Assembly: GCA_035236585.1 (NCBI GenBank)
Contig: CP141132.1
Location: 19,939,945-20,003,944, forward strand
Source of the DNA: Warburgia ugandensis
Lineage: Eukaryota; Streptophyta; Magnoliopsida; Canellales; Canellaceae
DNA length: 64,000 nt
Direction of reading: 5' to 3'
Part shown: positions 20,826-32,783 of the stretch, one piece after another
How the letters are laid out: every line of letters starts with the position of its first letter
Position numbering within the stretch: position 1 is the first letter of the stretch
Made by a program: the position numbers and the translations under genes
The notes under the pieces: model-generated
What the model saw: the letters and a program-made list of their open reading frames with translations, nothing else
Databases searched by the model: none
Told to the model about the DNA's origin: nothing

Positions 20826-23124
20826 TGTTAAGTATTTAATTTTGGCTAAAAGACCTCTAGTTTAGCATTTAATTAGACCATTTAACTCATTAATTTGGTA
20901 ATTTTTGGATAAAATGTAAAAATTACCTCAAATTGACCATCCAACCGTAAATTATCAAAATTAACGGTTAGATCATCAATTGAGCTAAGTGGATGCTTAA
21001 TACCTCAAATTGACCATCCAACCGTAAATTATCAAAATTAACGGTTAGATCATCAATTGAGCTAAGTGGATGCTTAATGTATGGTTTAGATGAGTCTAAT
21101 CTAGTCTTTGGCCTTGTAGATCAACTAAAGGACTGTTGGATGGCTCATATTTAATTTCAACGGTGCAGATCAGTTTGAGGATCAAGAAGGCAAGGGATGA
21201 AGGGTTCCTAAAAGAAGAAGGTTTCTTAATAGAAGATGAGTCCTAATTTGGAAGAGGTGGAAGTTTCCTAATAGGAATCTAAATCTTAAAGGAAAGAGGT
21301 GGAGGAAAATTAGGAAGGGAAAAATTTATAAAGAGTGAATCATGGGAGGAGTTGAAGAAGTTTGGGTGTTTTGGAGTTGTTGGGGTTTTGGTCTTACTTT
21401 GTTGTCCTTGTTTAGCATTTTTTTTCTTACTTTCCTAAGTCCTTTGTTATATTGCTTATTGTGTTTCTAGTTTTCCATCTCTCTCATTTACATTCAGCCA
21501 TCTCCCATGCCATCTCTATTTTCTCACTATCCCTCTCTCTACTCCACGTTCTCTTTGTCTACCAGCTTTGCTTCCACACTGCATCTCTCCCAATTTCCAA
21601 ACCGACTGTCGCACTGCTTATTCACCCTCTTTGTCGCTCCTCTGTTTCCCAGTTACTACCTGTCTCCCTCATCACCTACCAGTTGTCCAGCATCCCTTGC
21701 TCCTTCTTTGCTCCCACTGAAATCTCTATCTTCTCCTTTCTCAACTCTACCCAGTTTTCCCTCCACAACACTACCGTAGTTAACGACCTAGTTTTCCTGT
21801 TGTTCCCCACCAAGCCCAGCTTAGTTCTGACTGCTTCTCATCATCATCCACTACTCCCATCTCTCTCCCAGATTCCCACTTCTATCTTTCTTTTCCACCC
21901 ACTCTCTTTCTCTTTATCTCCCTTTCATCGACCCCTTTATCTAAACACATCAGACCACCTTACACGCTCCCTCCACCATCACTGATCGGCTCCACCAATG
22001 TCTTTACTTTCTCCCCACCAATCATCGGTTCCCTATTCACCTACACTGGCAAGCCCTTCGTCCACTTTTCCCTCCTTCACCAAACTTGAAAGCTCTACCT
22101 AGTTTGGTCCATATAGAACAGTAACCCCTCTAGTTGTCTCCTTCTCTCTGCATTGATCACAATCCACCAATCGTCTGCCCTACTTCTCCACCACACTAGT
22201 CGATGCCTAACTGATCCTCATCGCCCGATCAGTCAACTATGCACAGAGGGTCCTGCTCCCACCACACCAGGATTCATTCTAGTATTGCCCAGCATAGCAT
22301 CGGCCGGGCACGCGCATGCCCATTTTCTCCGTTTTCTGTGGATTTGGAGTTTACGGAATTTTTAAGGAAGTTTTGGGAAAAATTCCCTTTTTGGCCTTAG
22401 TAGAATATTTCAAATTACATGTTATGTCCTATTACTGTTACTATTTGTGTTTTATGTTATTCCTATTTTGGTTATTCACATTCTGTGTTATTCCGTAGTT
22501 AATCCAGGAACTATCTTATCTGTTCCTATTTAACCAAATCAAGGGTTCTAGTTTAACCACGGGAAAACTCTTATTTCTTGTCTGTTTTAATTTAGAATTT
22601 TAATTAATTTTTAGAACTTTTTTTTAGGATTGTTTCCTATTTAATTGTTTTTCCTGATCTTCAATTTGGGTTCTCAAAATAGATCTAAGCAATTAATTCT
22701 TAAATTCCTTAATTAGACTAGATCTCGAAAAATTTGACGAATCTAACAAATTCATCCATAAGATCATTAATCCATGACATGTTGAATATATTGATGGAGT
22801 TTGATCAAAGTTTGGGATACCAAAAGTGAAGAAATTAGACAGCACTTAGGGTAGGGACTTAGATTTTTCTTAAATTTTTCTAGTTTTAGTTATGGTTTTG
22901 TTGTTTCTTTTTCTATTCTTTCTGGAATTAGACCTCTGGAATTTCATTGTTAAACTAAAGATGAAGTTTGAATTTTTTATGTTAATTTTTGTCAATTAAT
23001 TTTAATTTTAAATAATTAAATTGTATTATAAACTTCAGATTCTTAAAGCATGTCCCTGTGGGATCGACCCATACTTGCATTAGCTATATCTTAATAGCCC
23101 GTGCACTTGTGAAAAACATAACCA
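20826..23124 (+). repeat. 5' LTR of element C
   Basis: 2299 bp, begins TGTTAAGTATTTAAT and ends AACATAACCA. It matches 32784-34978 over its length. It carries a TATA-like TATAAAG at 21327-21333 and a strongly pyrimidine-rich leader (21440-22330) that yields fortuitous Ser/Leu/Pro-rich open frames. A 77-bp tandem duplication at 20925-21078 is unique to this copy. Confidence 0.93.
20925..21078 (+). repeat. 77-bp tandem duplication in C 5' LTR
   Basis: 20925-21001 and 21002-21078 are practically identical (ACCTCAAATTGACCATCC ... GGATGCTTAAT). The 3' LTR has one copy (about 32867-32943), so the duplication is younger than the insertion. Confidence 0.92.
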
Positions 23125-23130
23125 AATTTT

Positions 23131-23150
23131 TGGCGTCATTGCCGGGGACT
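23131..23150 (+). other. Primer-binding site of C (tRNA-Asp type)
   Basis: tggcgtcattgccggggact begins 6 bp after the LTR end and differs at two positions from the expected complement of the plant tRNA-Asp 3' end (TGGCGCCGTTGCCGGGGA). Confidence 0.85.
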
Positions 23151-24390
23151 TGCAACAGAGTTTTTATAAAATTTAATTAAAAAATCCAAAAAATAAAAAA
23201 AATCTTGAAAAATAAAAAATTTATAGGAATTGTAGAGTTTCAGTATTTTAGGTGCATTTAATTTATTTATTTTTAGTTCATAACCACCTAATTTTCTAAA
23301 ATTGGTACTTATTTCTAATTTTAGTTTTTCAGGGAAACATGAAAGTGGAGGAAATTGGCAAGGAAATCTTTATCAAAATGGAAATTTCCCTGCTTTCCTA
23401 GAATAAGACTTTTTTTTTTTTTTTTTTTTCTTTTGAGTGACTCTTGTAGCAAGGATCCTTGTAAATTACAATTTCTATTTTAATTTTAAAGGGTTGTATA
23501 ATACAGGGCAAGTGTGGGGTAAGGTGGTCCACACTTGATTTTCATCAGAAACTCCACTATAAGTTTCCTCACTCATTTATTTCCTAGATTATGGTTTGTA
23601 TTTAGAGTAAATTTGCATTGTTTGGTAGTGTAACTCGTGTATAAAGCGTCTTTTATAATTGTTGCATTTTTAGGGTTTTGCATTAGTTTATTACTTTTAA
23701 TTGCATCTTAGAGCACGGTTAATGCTTTAAGGTGATATATATGCTGATCAAACTGCCATGGAATGTGGAATTTAATTAGTAAGGACACTCTACCCCCATG
23801 AGATTAAAGGTGGATTTTATCACCACTCTTTGGCTCACCTAGGATAATCACCTCAAGCGCCCTATCCTACCCTTCAAATCAAATTAAAATCAATCAGAAG
23901 CGACTATAGGTCCATCACATGCTCGTAGGACCCTCTTAATAATATGTGATTTATTGTCACTCCAGTGGATTTTGAGCACTGTGGTTATTGGGGGTTGTCT
24001 AATAGAGCCTTGCTCTTCCCTCGCCTCTTGTTGACATTTGTGAGGTCTAAACGCCTCCTTATATGAGGGTTGTATTAACCACCTTATGCAAAACCTAATT
24101 GGTAAGCAATAGTCAAATTCAAAGGAGAGGAGGAGCGTTAGATTAGGCTAATTAAAAGCATTGTTCCCACAAAAATTTAAGAAAATCAATATATTGCTTA
24201 CTAGTCTAAGGTGTTTGACTATGCCTTTTGCTGCATCACATAGAGTTAGAGTTAGCATTTAGAGTAGGACATTTTAGATTAGGAATAGTTCATGCAAGGG
24301 CATTGATCTCAGAACCCAGAGCTACTACCTTTAAACCCAGAGATTCAACGCATCCAACACCAAGGGGAAAGAAATATAATTCCTATCCCT
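23151..24390 (+). other. Untranslated leader of C
   Basis: About 1.2 kb non-coding. Colinear with the A leader (2593-3852). Contains the conserved module at 23832-24148 that is also found in A and in unit F. A T-tract of about 20 bp lies at 23411-23430. Confidence 0.8.
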
Positions 24391-26158
24391 ATGGCTAAAC
24401 CACTAGCAGAGATTGAGCGCAAGATGATTATAGATTTTTATGCACTGCTCCAACTTAATACCCCATCCTGCATAGCTTTACCTCCCACTAATACCCACCA
24501 CTTTGAGCTAAAGCTAGGAGTAATTCAATTACTCCCTACTTTTTCTGGTTGAGACCAAGAAGACCCATACATACATATTAAGGAGTTCCTTGATATTTGT
24601 GCCACATTTAGGTTTCAAAATTTTTCAGATGATTCGATTAGGCTTAGGTTATTCCCATTCTAACTTAAGGACAAAGCCAAGTCATGGCTTAATTCCTTGG
24701 AGGTAGGTTCCATACATACATGGGACCAATTATTTAAGAAGTTTCTGAACAAGTTCTTCCCTATTCACAAGACAAATGCCCTGGGTGTGAAATTATAAAT
24801 TTCCAACAAAGGGATAATGAGCAATATTATGAATGTTGGGAATAGTGGAATGAATTGCTGCAAAAATGCCCTCCTCATGGATTTGAGAAATGACAGCAAG
24901 TTCAATACTTTTATGAGGCATTGACACCTCAAAATAGGCAAATGATAGATGCAGCGAGTGGAGGGACCCTCATGTTAAAAGATAAAAGTGAGGCATGGAA
25001 ATTCTTTCAAACTATAGCTGATAATTCTCAGCAATGAGATTATTCAAATAGGAGAGAAAGAACTAACCAGTCCACTAAGAAAGGAGGTATCTATGAGAGA
25101 GCAGTGCATATTGATCTATCCAATAAGCTCGACTTTGTCGCTATAAAATTAGGTGGAAGAATGGACAAGCTTGAAACTATGTTCCAATCTTTCGTGGCTG
25201 CTACATTATCCCAAAAACCTTTACAAGAGGTATGCACTACTTGTTCTAGTTTAGCCCATTTAACCTCAGCTTGTCCATCTAATAAACTATTCCTTGAATA
25301 TCTTGTAGACCAAGCAAATGCATTGAATGCATATCGCCAACCTAGCGACAGCCCATATTCTGAGACCTACAACCCTGGATGGGTTAGGCATCCCAATTTG
25401 TCTTGGTCAAAGAATAACCACCAAGGGGGACCATTTGTAAATCCCCTTGTCCAAAACTTTCCTCTTAGAACTATAGTTTTCCATTAGCCACCTGGCTTTC
25501 AACAACCTTTACAACAAAAGAAACCATATTCAGAGAAAAACATCCATACCATGCTAGAACATATTGTAAAAGGTAATGATTACCCTAAAATAGCCTTATA
25601 CCAATTGCAAAATGAGAGTAGACAGTCAGCCAATGTCAACTCTCAAGCCATAGCCAAGTTAGAGATGCAAGTAAACCAATTGTCTGTTGAATTACATAAT
25701 AGCGGGAAGGGTCAGTTTCCTAGTCAACCCATCCCAAACCCTAAGGGTAAATTTGAGATAGGGTTAAGTTCTCAAAACCTTAACCCTCATGAGCATGCCA
25801 AGTCCATAACAACCCTTAGGAGTGGTCATCAAATTGATAACGAAGAAGGGCAAGCTAAGGAAACTGTAGAGGAAAAAGAGGCAACAAAAATACATGAAAA
25901 AGAGAAAAGATAGAATAACCCTGTAGAACCTATAGTGGACACACCCTATGTGCACAAAGCCCCTTTTTCCCAATAATTGAATAAAGCTAGGAAGGGATCA
26001 AACTTCAATGAGTTAATAGAGGTATTTAAATATGTACACATCAATATACCATTGCTCAATGCAATTAAAGACATCCCTACCTATGCCAAATTCTTAAAAG
26101 AGCTCTGCAGAACAAAGCAAAAGCTTAAAGTGCAAAAGAAAGCCTTCCTCACCGAATA
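24391..26158 (+). pseudogene. gag: Element C gag (broken)
   Basis: Athila-type Gag. From the ATG at 24391 one reads an FELK-GVIQLLP.F block, a YIHIKEFLDIC block, RLRLFPF..KDKAKSWL, FLNKFFPIHK, a CP.HGFEK-like block and an MIDAA-GGTLMLK block (about 24945-24985), interrupted by stops and frameshifts. Longer intact pieces are 25104-25487, 25551-25913 (heptad-like, charged, possible coiled coil) and 25977-26159 (YAKFLKELC block before protease). No zinc knuckle apart from a degenerate Cys cluster near 25240. The TAG at 26157-26159 is where a CAG codon is expected. Confidence 0.85.
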
Positions 26159-26159
26159 G

Positions 26160-27329
26160 GTGAGCTCTTGGATTCAACACAAGACCCCACCAAAGTTTAA
26201 ACACCCAAGATGTCCTACAATTGCTTGCGTCATTGGAGATCATGTCATAGATAGGGCACTTCTTGACTTAGGGGCTAGTGTTAATTTGTTGCCATACTCT
26301 ATCTATGAGCAACTAAAACTCGGTGAATTAAAACCAACCACTACCATGTTGCAATTAGCTGATAGATTTGTCAAGATACCTCATGGTTTGGTTGAAGATG
26401 TCTTAATACAAGTGGAAAAGTTTTATTACCCTATTGATTTCATTGTGCTAGACACCCAACTTGTATCTGATCCTAGTAATCAAATCCTAGTCATTCTTGG
26501 ATGTCCATTCTTGGCAACGTCCAATGCCATTATTAACTATAGGAATGGTGTAATGCAACTCTCATTCGGTAACAAGAAGGTTAAGCTTAATGTTTTTAAT
26601 GTCGATGAACAACATTTAGACCTCGATGATCCTTCTGATGTCAACTTGATAGAGAGTCTAATTAATGAGATTCATTCACCATTGTCCATTTTGGACCCAC
26701 TAAAGGCTTGTCTGATGTATTTTAATAGAGAATTTGATATAGACGAGTCTATTGAGGAGGCAAACAATCTTTCAAATGTTGCACCAATCATGGATACCTC
26801 TAAGTGGGGTCCTTATGTGGAACCACTCACACCATCTAAATCTATCCCCATACCCTCAATAGAGCAACCATCATCTTTGGACCTAAAACCCTTGCCTGAT
26901 AACTTGAAATATTCATACCTAGGCCTAGATGAAACCTTACCTGTAATAATAGCATCAAACTTAGATAAAGAACATGAGGGTAAGCTTTTAGATGTCCCTA
27001 AGGAACATAAAACTGCTCCAGGGTGGACAATAGCAGACATAAAAGGGATAAGTCCAGACATATGCATGCATAGGATATATCTAGAAGAAAATGCAAAACC
27101 TTCTAGTGAAGCTCAAAGGCAACTGAACCCCCACATGAAGGACGTGGTTAGAGATGAAGTCCTAAAGCTCTTAGATGTTGGCATCATATACCCTATCTCT
27201 GATTGTACTTGGGTTTGCCTCGTTCAGGTTGTACCTAAGAAATCTGGGGTCATGGTAGTAAAAAATGAGGATAACGACCTAGTCCCTACCCACATGACCA
27301 TTGGGTGGAGAGTTTGTATTGACTATTGA
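26160..27329 (+). pseudogene. PR-RT: Element C protease, spacer and RT entry (long open frame)
   Basis: 389 open codons between stops, the second-longest coding frame in the window. The D-L-G-A-S active site is at residues 36-40, LADRFVKIPHGLVEDVL at about 75-91, and an ILGCPFLATSNAII-like block at about 112-126. An acidic spacer follows (residues ~150-275), then a W-TIADIKGISP block and the RT entry (NPHMKDVVRDEVLKLLDVGIIYPISD, VPKKSG). It stops at 27327-27329 just after CIDY, in the RKLN motif. This frame is the template against which A and D can be compared. It is a fragment of a polyprotein and has no real start. Confidence 0.9.
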
Positions 27330-27893
27330 AAGTTGAACGCAGTCACGAGGAAAGATCATTTTCCTCTACCTTTCATTGACCAAATGCTAGTGAGGTTAGT
27401 TGGACATAGCTATTACTATTTTATGGATGGATATTCCAGTTACAACCAAATTCCTGTAGCATTAGAGGATCAGGAGAAGACCACCTTCACTGCCCTTTTG
27501 GAACCTTCACCTACAGACGTATGCCTTTTGGGCTTTGTAATGCTCCAAATACATTTCAAAGGTGTATGTTGAGTATTTTCTCAGACCAGATAGAAAGATT
27601 CCTTGAGGTGTTTATGGATGCTTCTCATTATTTGGGTCATCATTTGATGAGTGCTTGTACCACTTGAAGTTAGTCCTTCCAAGGTGTCAGGAGAAGAATC
27701 TTGTCTTAAATTGGGGAAAGTGCCATTTTATGGTACAAAGTGGGATAGTATTAGGCCACATAATATCACCCAATGGAATAGAAGTCGATAAGGCAAAAGT
27801 GGATTTAATAGCCAACCTTCCTCCACCAAGGACGGTAAGAGAAATTCTCTCCCTTTTAGGACATGCTGGCTTTTACAGATGATTCATCAAAGA
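27330..27893 (+). pseudogene. RT: Element C reverse transcriptase core (frameshifted)
   Basis: RT palm region. FPLPFIDQML and a YYYFMDGYSSYNQIP block (27414-27462) are followed by a CPFGTF frameshift and FGLCNAP-like residues. The catalytic box at 27611-27622 has lost one base after FMD, so the second Asp codon and the downstream frame are lost. The thumb follows in frame 27655-27882 (CHFMVQSGIVLGHIISPNGIEVDKAKVDLI..LPPP, then a LGHAGFYR motif). Confidence 0.9.
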
Positions 27894-28440
27894 TTTTAGC
27901 AAAATTGCCAAACCCCTCTATAATTTACTTACAAAGGAGGCCACTTTTGACTTTGATGAAGACTGTAAGAAAGCATTTAAGTGACTTAAGGCTGAATTGA
28001 CTTCTGCACTTACTATTCGACCACTAAATTGGAACGCACCATTTGAAATAATGTGTGACACATCGAATTATGCCATTGGAGCTGTTTTGGGTCAGCGCAT
28101 TGATAAACTTCCTCATGTGATATATTATGCTAGTAAAATACTAAATGATGTGCAACTTAACTATTCCATTACTGAGAAAGAGTTGTTAGTTGTAGTGTTT
28201 GCTTTGGATAAGTTTAGATCTTACCTATTAGGGTCTAAAGTTATAGTATACTTGGATCACATGGCCTTAAAGTACCTCCTTTCTAAAAAAGATGCAAAAC
28301 CTAGGTTGATCTATTAGATACTACTGCTACAAGAGTTTGACTTAGAAATTAGGGACAAGAAAGGTTCAGAGAATGTAGTAACAGATCACTTATCCAGATT
28401 AGTGGTGGAACACACTAGCGATCAAGGCCTATAACTGAGT
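27894..28440 (+). pseudogene. RH: Element C RNase H
   Basis: RNase H domain that removes the RNA template. Best segment 27997-28317: [14 protein letters not shown] (catalytic D), [21 protein letters not shown] (catalytic E) and [10 protein letters not shown] (catalytic D). The tail TDHLSRL-like motif is near 28384-28404. Stops at 27982 and 28315 break the frame. Confidence 0.9.
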
Positions 28441-28592
28441 CATTACCAGATGAATAGTTATTGTATGTTTCCCAGTTACCTTGGTATGGCGATATTGTTA
28501 ATTATCTTATTATAGGCCAAATGCCTAATCATTGGACCAAACAAGATAAAAAGAGATTTTTAATTGAGGTTAGATATTTTACTTGGGATGAC
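28441..28592 (+). pseudogene. INT: Element C integrase N-terminal start, left of the TRIM insertion
   Basis: The PWYGDIVNYL and HWTKQDKK-RFL blocks that open Athila integrases. The frame is cut at 28593 by the TRIM-like insertion (TSD atgac 28588-28592) and resumes at 30071. Confidence 0.82.
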
Positions 28593-28927
28593 TGTAATAG
28601 ACCGAGGTTCCAACAGTGTGATATTGTCCGCTTTGGGCTTAGCCCTCATGGCTTTAAAATGCGTCACACTTGTAAGAGCTAACGGGACTCTTATAACCAG
28701 CCCAGATCTCCCTCCCCAGGCAATGTGGGACTAACTCTCAGTACCTCCTCGCCCTTGTTCCCTCAGACTATCTTGGGCCTTAGCCTTAGACTATCTTGGG
28801 GCATCCCCCTCAAGCCATCTTGGCCTTACCCTCAAGCCATCTTCGCGAACACCTGTGGGTTCACCTTTCTCCCTTTAGGGACATGCGTCCACCTTCGTGG
28901 CTAGCCCTCCCCACCATGAGGGAACTG

Positions 28928-28939
28928 GCTCTGATACCA
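28928..28939 (-). other. tRNA-iMet primer site, inverted copy
   Basis: GCTCTGATACCA is the reverse complement of TGGTATCAGAGC, followed on the minus strand by the AGTTCCCTC-TGGTGGGGAGGGCTAGCC block also seen at 29453 and 29731. Confidence 0.8.
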
Positions 28940-29440
28940 TTTGTATTAGCCTGGGGTTCCAACTGTGTTATATTGTTCGCTCTGGGCTTAGCCCTCACGG
29001 CTTTAAAATGCGTCACCATGTGTATTAGAGTATCACAACAGACTAATATTGTCCTCTCTGGGTCCCCTCAGCACTATCTTGAGTCCCTCAGGCTATCTTA
29101 GGGCATCCGCCTCAAGCCATCTTGGCGAACACTTGCGGGTTCATGTGAATCCATAGGTGTTCGTCAAGATGGCTTAAGGGTAAGGCTAAGATGGCTTGAG
29201 GGTAAGGCCAAGATGGCTTGAGGGGGATGCCCCAAGATAGTTTGAGGCTAAGGCCCAAGATAGTTTGAAGGAACAAGGGTAGGGAGGTATTGAGAGTTAG
29301 TCCCACATCGCCTGAGGAGGGAGATCTAGGCTGGTTATAAGAGTCCAGTTGGCTCTTACGACTGTGACTTGTTCTAAAGCTGTGAGTGCTAAGCCCAGAG
29401 AGGACAATATCACATTGTTGGAACCCCAATCTGATACAAA

Positions 29441-29452
29441 TGGTATCAAAGC
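29441..29452 (+). other. tRNA-iMet primer site, central copy
   Basis: TGGTATCAAAGC (one mismatch to the 12-base site) directly after an LTR-like end GATACA. Confidence 0.75.
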
Positions 29453-29718
29453 CAGTTCCCTCGTGGTGGGGAGGACTAGCCACGCTCGTGGACGCGTGTC
29501 CTTAAAGGGGGAAAGGTGAACCCGCAGGTGTTTTCCAAGATGGCTTGAGGAGGATGCCCCAAGATAGCCTGAGGGACTCAAGATAGGTTGAGGGCACCTA
29601 GAGAGCACAATATCATCCGCTGTGCTACTCTGATACACATGGTGATAAATTTTAAATCCGTGACGGCTAAGCCCAGAGTGGACAATGTCACACTGTTGGA
29701 ACCCCGGTCTGTTACAAA

Positions 29719-29730
29719 TGGTATCAGAGC
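29719..29730 (+). other. tRNA-iMet primer site, right copy
   Basis: TGGTATCAGAGC, perfect, 2 bp after GTCTGTTACA (LTR-like end). Confidence 0.85.
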
Positions 29731-30070
29731 TAGTTCCCTCGTGGTGGGGAGGGCTAGCCACACGCGTGGACGCATGTCCCTAAAGGGGGAAAGGTGAACC
29801 CATAGGTGTTCGCCAAGATGGCATGAGGGTAAGGCTAAGATGGCTTGAGGGGGATGCCCCAAGATAGTCTGAGGCTAAGGCCCAAGATAGTTTGAGTGAA
29901 CATGGGCGGGGAGGTACTGAGAGTTAGTCCCACATCGCCTAGGGAGGGAGATTTGGGCTGGTTATAAGAGTCTAGTTGGCTCTTACTAGTGTGATGTGTT
30001 TTAAAGCCGTGAGGGCTAAGCTCAGAGCGGACAATATCACATTGTTAGAACCCCGGTCTGTTACAATCAC

Positions 30071-31017
30071 CCATACTTATTCAAGTACTATCCTGACCAA
30101 GTAATTAGGAGATGCATGTTAGATAGTGAACACAATCAAATCATCTCCTTTTGTCATGATCATGCATGTGGGGGCCATTTTAGCTATAGAAAGACAGCTG
30201 CAAAATTTTTGCAATGTGAATTTTATTGGCCTACCATATTTGAGGATGTACATGCTTACCGCAAAGCATGTGTAAGGTGTTAAAGGTTAGGTAGTGTAGG
30301 ATAAGTGATGGGGGAAAACACTTTTGTAATAAGGTGTTTGAGAATTTAATGAAAAAGTATGGTGTCAATCATAAGATATCTACCCCATACCACCCTCAGA
30401 CTAGTGGTCAAGTAGAGGTATCTAATAGGCAAATAAAGTGGATTTTAGAAAAGACAGTCAATCCAAATAGGAAAGACTAGTCTCTAAGACTTGTTGACAC
30501 TTTATGGGCTTATCGTACAGTATATAAAACCCCTATAGGAATGTCACCTTACTGCTTGGTCTATAAAAAGGCCTACCACTTACCAGTAGAGTTAGAGCAC
30601 AAGGTATATTGGGTTATCAAAAAGCTAAATTTCAACTTAGATTCTACTAGAACCCACAAAAACCTCCAATTCAATGAGTTGGAAGAATTGAGGAAAGATG
30701 CATATGAGTCTGCACGATTGTACAAAGATTGAATGAAGGCTGTACATGATAGACAGATTTTAAGGAAATCCTTCACACCAGGTAAAAAAGTCTTACTATA
30801 TAATTCTAAATTACATATGTTCCTAGGAAAAATTAGATCTAGATGGACCGGACCTTATATAGTATGCATAATCTATCCTCATGGGGCCATCAAGATTGAA
30901 AAGGATGGAGAAATCCTAAAGGTCAATGGTCAAAGGTTAAAACCTTTCCTAGAACTACCAGACCTTGAAATTGATGAGACACTTTTAAAGACACCTGAGT
31001 ATGATGATCCACCTTAG
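30071..31017 (+). pseudogene. INT: Element C integrase core and C-terminus (deleted)
   Basis: After the TRIM insertion the zinc-binding part continues: H...GGHF (about 30150-30185) and CVRC near 30268-30282. Then ~240 bp present in element D (44345-44580) are missing, so the first catalytic Asp region is gone. The second region has a degenerate SDGG-like start near 30305 and the catalytic Glu is intact in SGQVEVSN (codon 30415-30417). 30541-30732 and 30733-31017 carry the LWAYRT..KTPIGMSPY block and a G.VLLYNSKL...RWTGPY C-terminal block, ending at a stop at 31015. No chromodomain, as usual for Athila. Confidence 0.9.
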
Positions 31018-32783
31018 TTTACCACTCTAGGAGCCTTGCAACATATCATCATTGCACTCATCATTATGTTTGGCTGAAGACATTAAACTTAGTGCTTATT
31101 GGGAGGTAACCCAAGGGTTTAGAGTCTACATCACTCAACTTCCATATAGAATCCTATGTTTTCAAACATTGGGGACAATGTTTCATTTGGGGTGGGGGGC
31201 ATAGATGCACATTTTGAATTGTCTTGAGTTTTTTTTTTTTTTTAATTGAAATTTTTTTGAAAAAAAAAAGAGAAAAAAAGTTTTTAAAGTAGAGTTGCCT
31301 TACTATGATGAGAACTGGATGTTCAGAATTTAGTAAATATACTATTTTCACCTCTTAATGGGAATGCATATCATTAGTTTTGTATATCATTCATGTGTTA
31401 AAGCATTTTATGAAAGTTAATTCTTAGAAACCATTTGCACACAGCACATAATCAAGAATAATATAGAGGTATGACTTAGAGACCCTGAAGAAAATCAGTG
31501 GATACCTATAACCCAATAAGTTTATAGACTATCTTCTTTCAGAGAGTTATAAGTAATTTCACAATTTCTTTAGCGTACGTACATTAGTGTGATCCTGTTA
31601 TCATTGTTTTGGTTAAACATCAAGAATAAATAGGAGTAATGGCTTTAATTCTAGAAATTTATTGAATCTGATAAGCTATAGGATAGCCTATGAAATGATA
31701 TAGGCTATCCTTGCTCAGCCCAGAGACATAAAGCGTACCCAATATAATATACCACTAGTTAGCCTTTTAAGCCTATTATTAAGCCTTTTCCTTCTTAACC
31801 CCATTCACCTTAACCCAGAATAACCCAGTAAAATAAATAACCATTACCCATCTTCAAAATGAGTAGAGTAGAAAAAAATTCAAAAGTAGACAAAGTAAAA
31901 AAAGTGAGAAAAATTAGTTGTCTTTCTTCCAGAGAAAAAAAAAATGAAAAAGAAAAAAAAGAGACCAAAATCTGAAAGAGAAATTCACTTAAAATACAAA
32001 CCCAAAAGAAAAGTTGTCGAAGCAGATATTCATTGAAGACATCTACTCAATTTTGAACCTTTGAAAACTTTATACCTTTCTTTTCTAAACCTTTCCTAAG
32101 CCTACATTTTGTACTAGTGAAAGACCTATTGATCTTAGGTGGACATAGCCTTAAGAGGAGATAAAAAGAAAGAATTAAGGTAAAAGACCCATAATATTCT
32201 TGGTGATAACATCCACTCTTAGGGATCACTTTCCTTTTTCTCATGAGTGTTTAAAAGAATTATGTGAACCATTAGCTTCTTGGATTCGATCACATAATGA
32301 GAGAAATATGTTTAAACCCCTTATCTAAGAGTTTTATATCTGAGCGTATCCCTGTGAGGATTTGAGGTTAAGGCATATTTCCAATGGAATTTAAGCATAT
32401 CCAGTTAGAAGTCAAGATTTACATGGCTGTACACACATATGCACTCTAAGAAATAGCTCAAATAAAATGTATTTAATATGTGTATGATATGTAAAATTGT
32501 CAAATCCTCTTCATTAAGTTGCGAAAAACTAGTAAAATTGCTAATGAATGAGGATTCTCTGAGATAAAATAGGAGACTCGGCCTTATTGAATTTTGTGGG
32601 TAAATTCATTGTAAACCCTGACAAGGCATAACTCATCCACTAGGGGTAACCTAGGGGTTCAAGGGCTTGTTGCATGTGCTAAATGCAATCGTGAGTACTT
32701 ATGAAAGTGACACATTGTACCAGTTTTTGTAAAATAGTTTTTTGCATGTTTTGCTTGGGACTAGAAAAATCCTGGTTGGGGGA
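31018..32783 (+). other. 3' untranslated region and polypurine tract of C
   Basis: A long non-coding stretch typical of Athila-type elements. It contains the GGGGACAATGTTTCATTTGGGGTGGGGGGC block (31170-31200) and A-rich segments, and is colinear with D (45300-47044) and, inverted, with E. Polypurine tract TGGTTGGGGGA at 32773-32783 abuts the LTR. No env-like frame is visible. Confidence 0.8.

Larger units (their letters stand above)
28593..30065. mobile_element. Palindromic TRIM-like element inside C integrase
   Basis: 1473 bp, flanked by a 5-bp TSD with one mismatch (atgac 28588-28592; atcac 30066-30070). Ends are TGTAATAGACC...GGTCTGTTACA. The outer ~554 bp (28593-29146) are an inverted copy of the outer right ~554 bp (about 29512-30065), with a ~365-bp centre that is a third copy. 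Each copy has a GGACAATATCAC-(A/T)GTTGGAACCCC block ending in an LTR-like TACA, followed by a tRNA-iMet primer site, a CCCACATCGCCT block and a TTATAAGAGTC promoter-like block. No protein is encoded. These are features of terminal-repeat retrotransposons in miniature, here arranged head to head. Confidence 0.8.

Noticed and set aside
21452-21985. 177-codon Ser/Leu/Pro-rich frame in the C 5' LTR, with a counterpart at 33214-33967 in the 3' LTR
   Set aside because: The counterpart is broken by a stop and the reading frames differ; the pyrimidine-rich leader simply lacks stop codons.
28593-30065. CRISPR-like or satellite array
   Set aside because: Repeats are ~300 bp or more, inverted and bordered by TSD and LTR-like ends; this is a transposable element.
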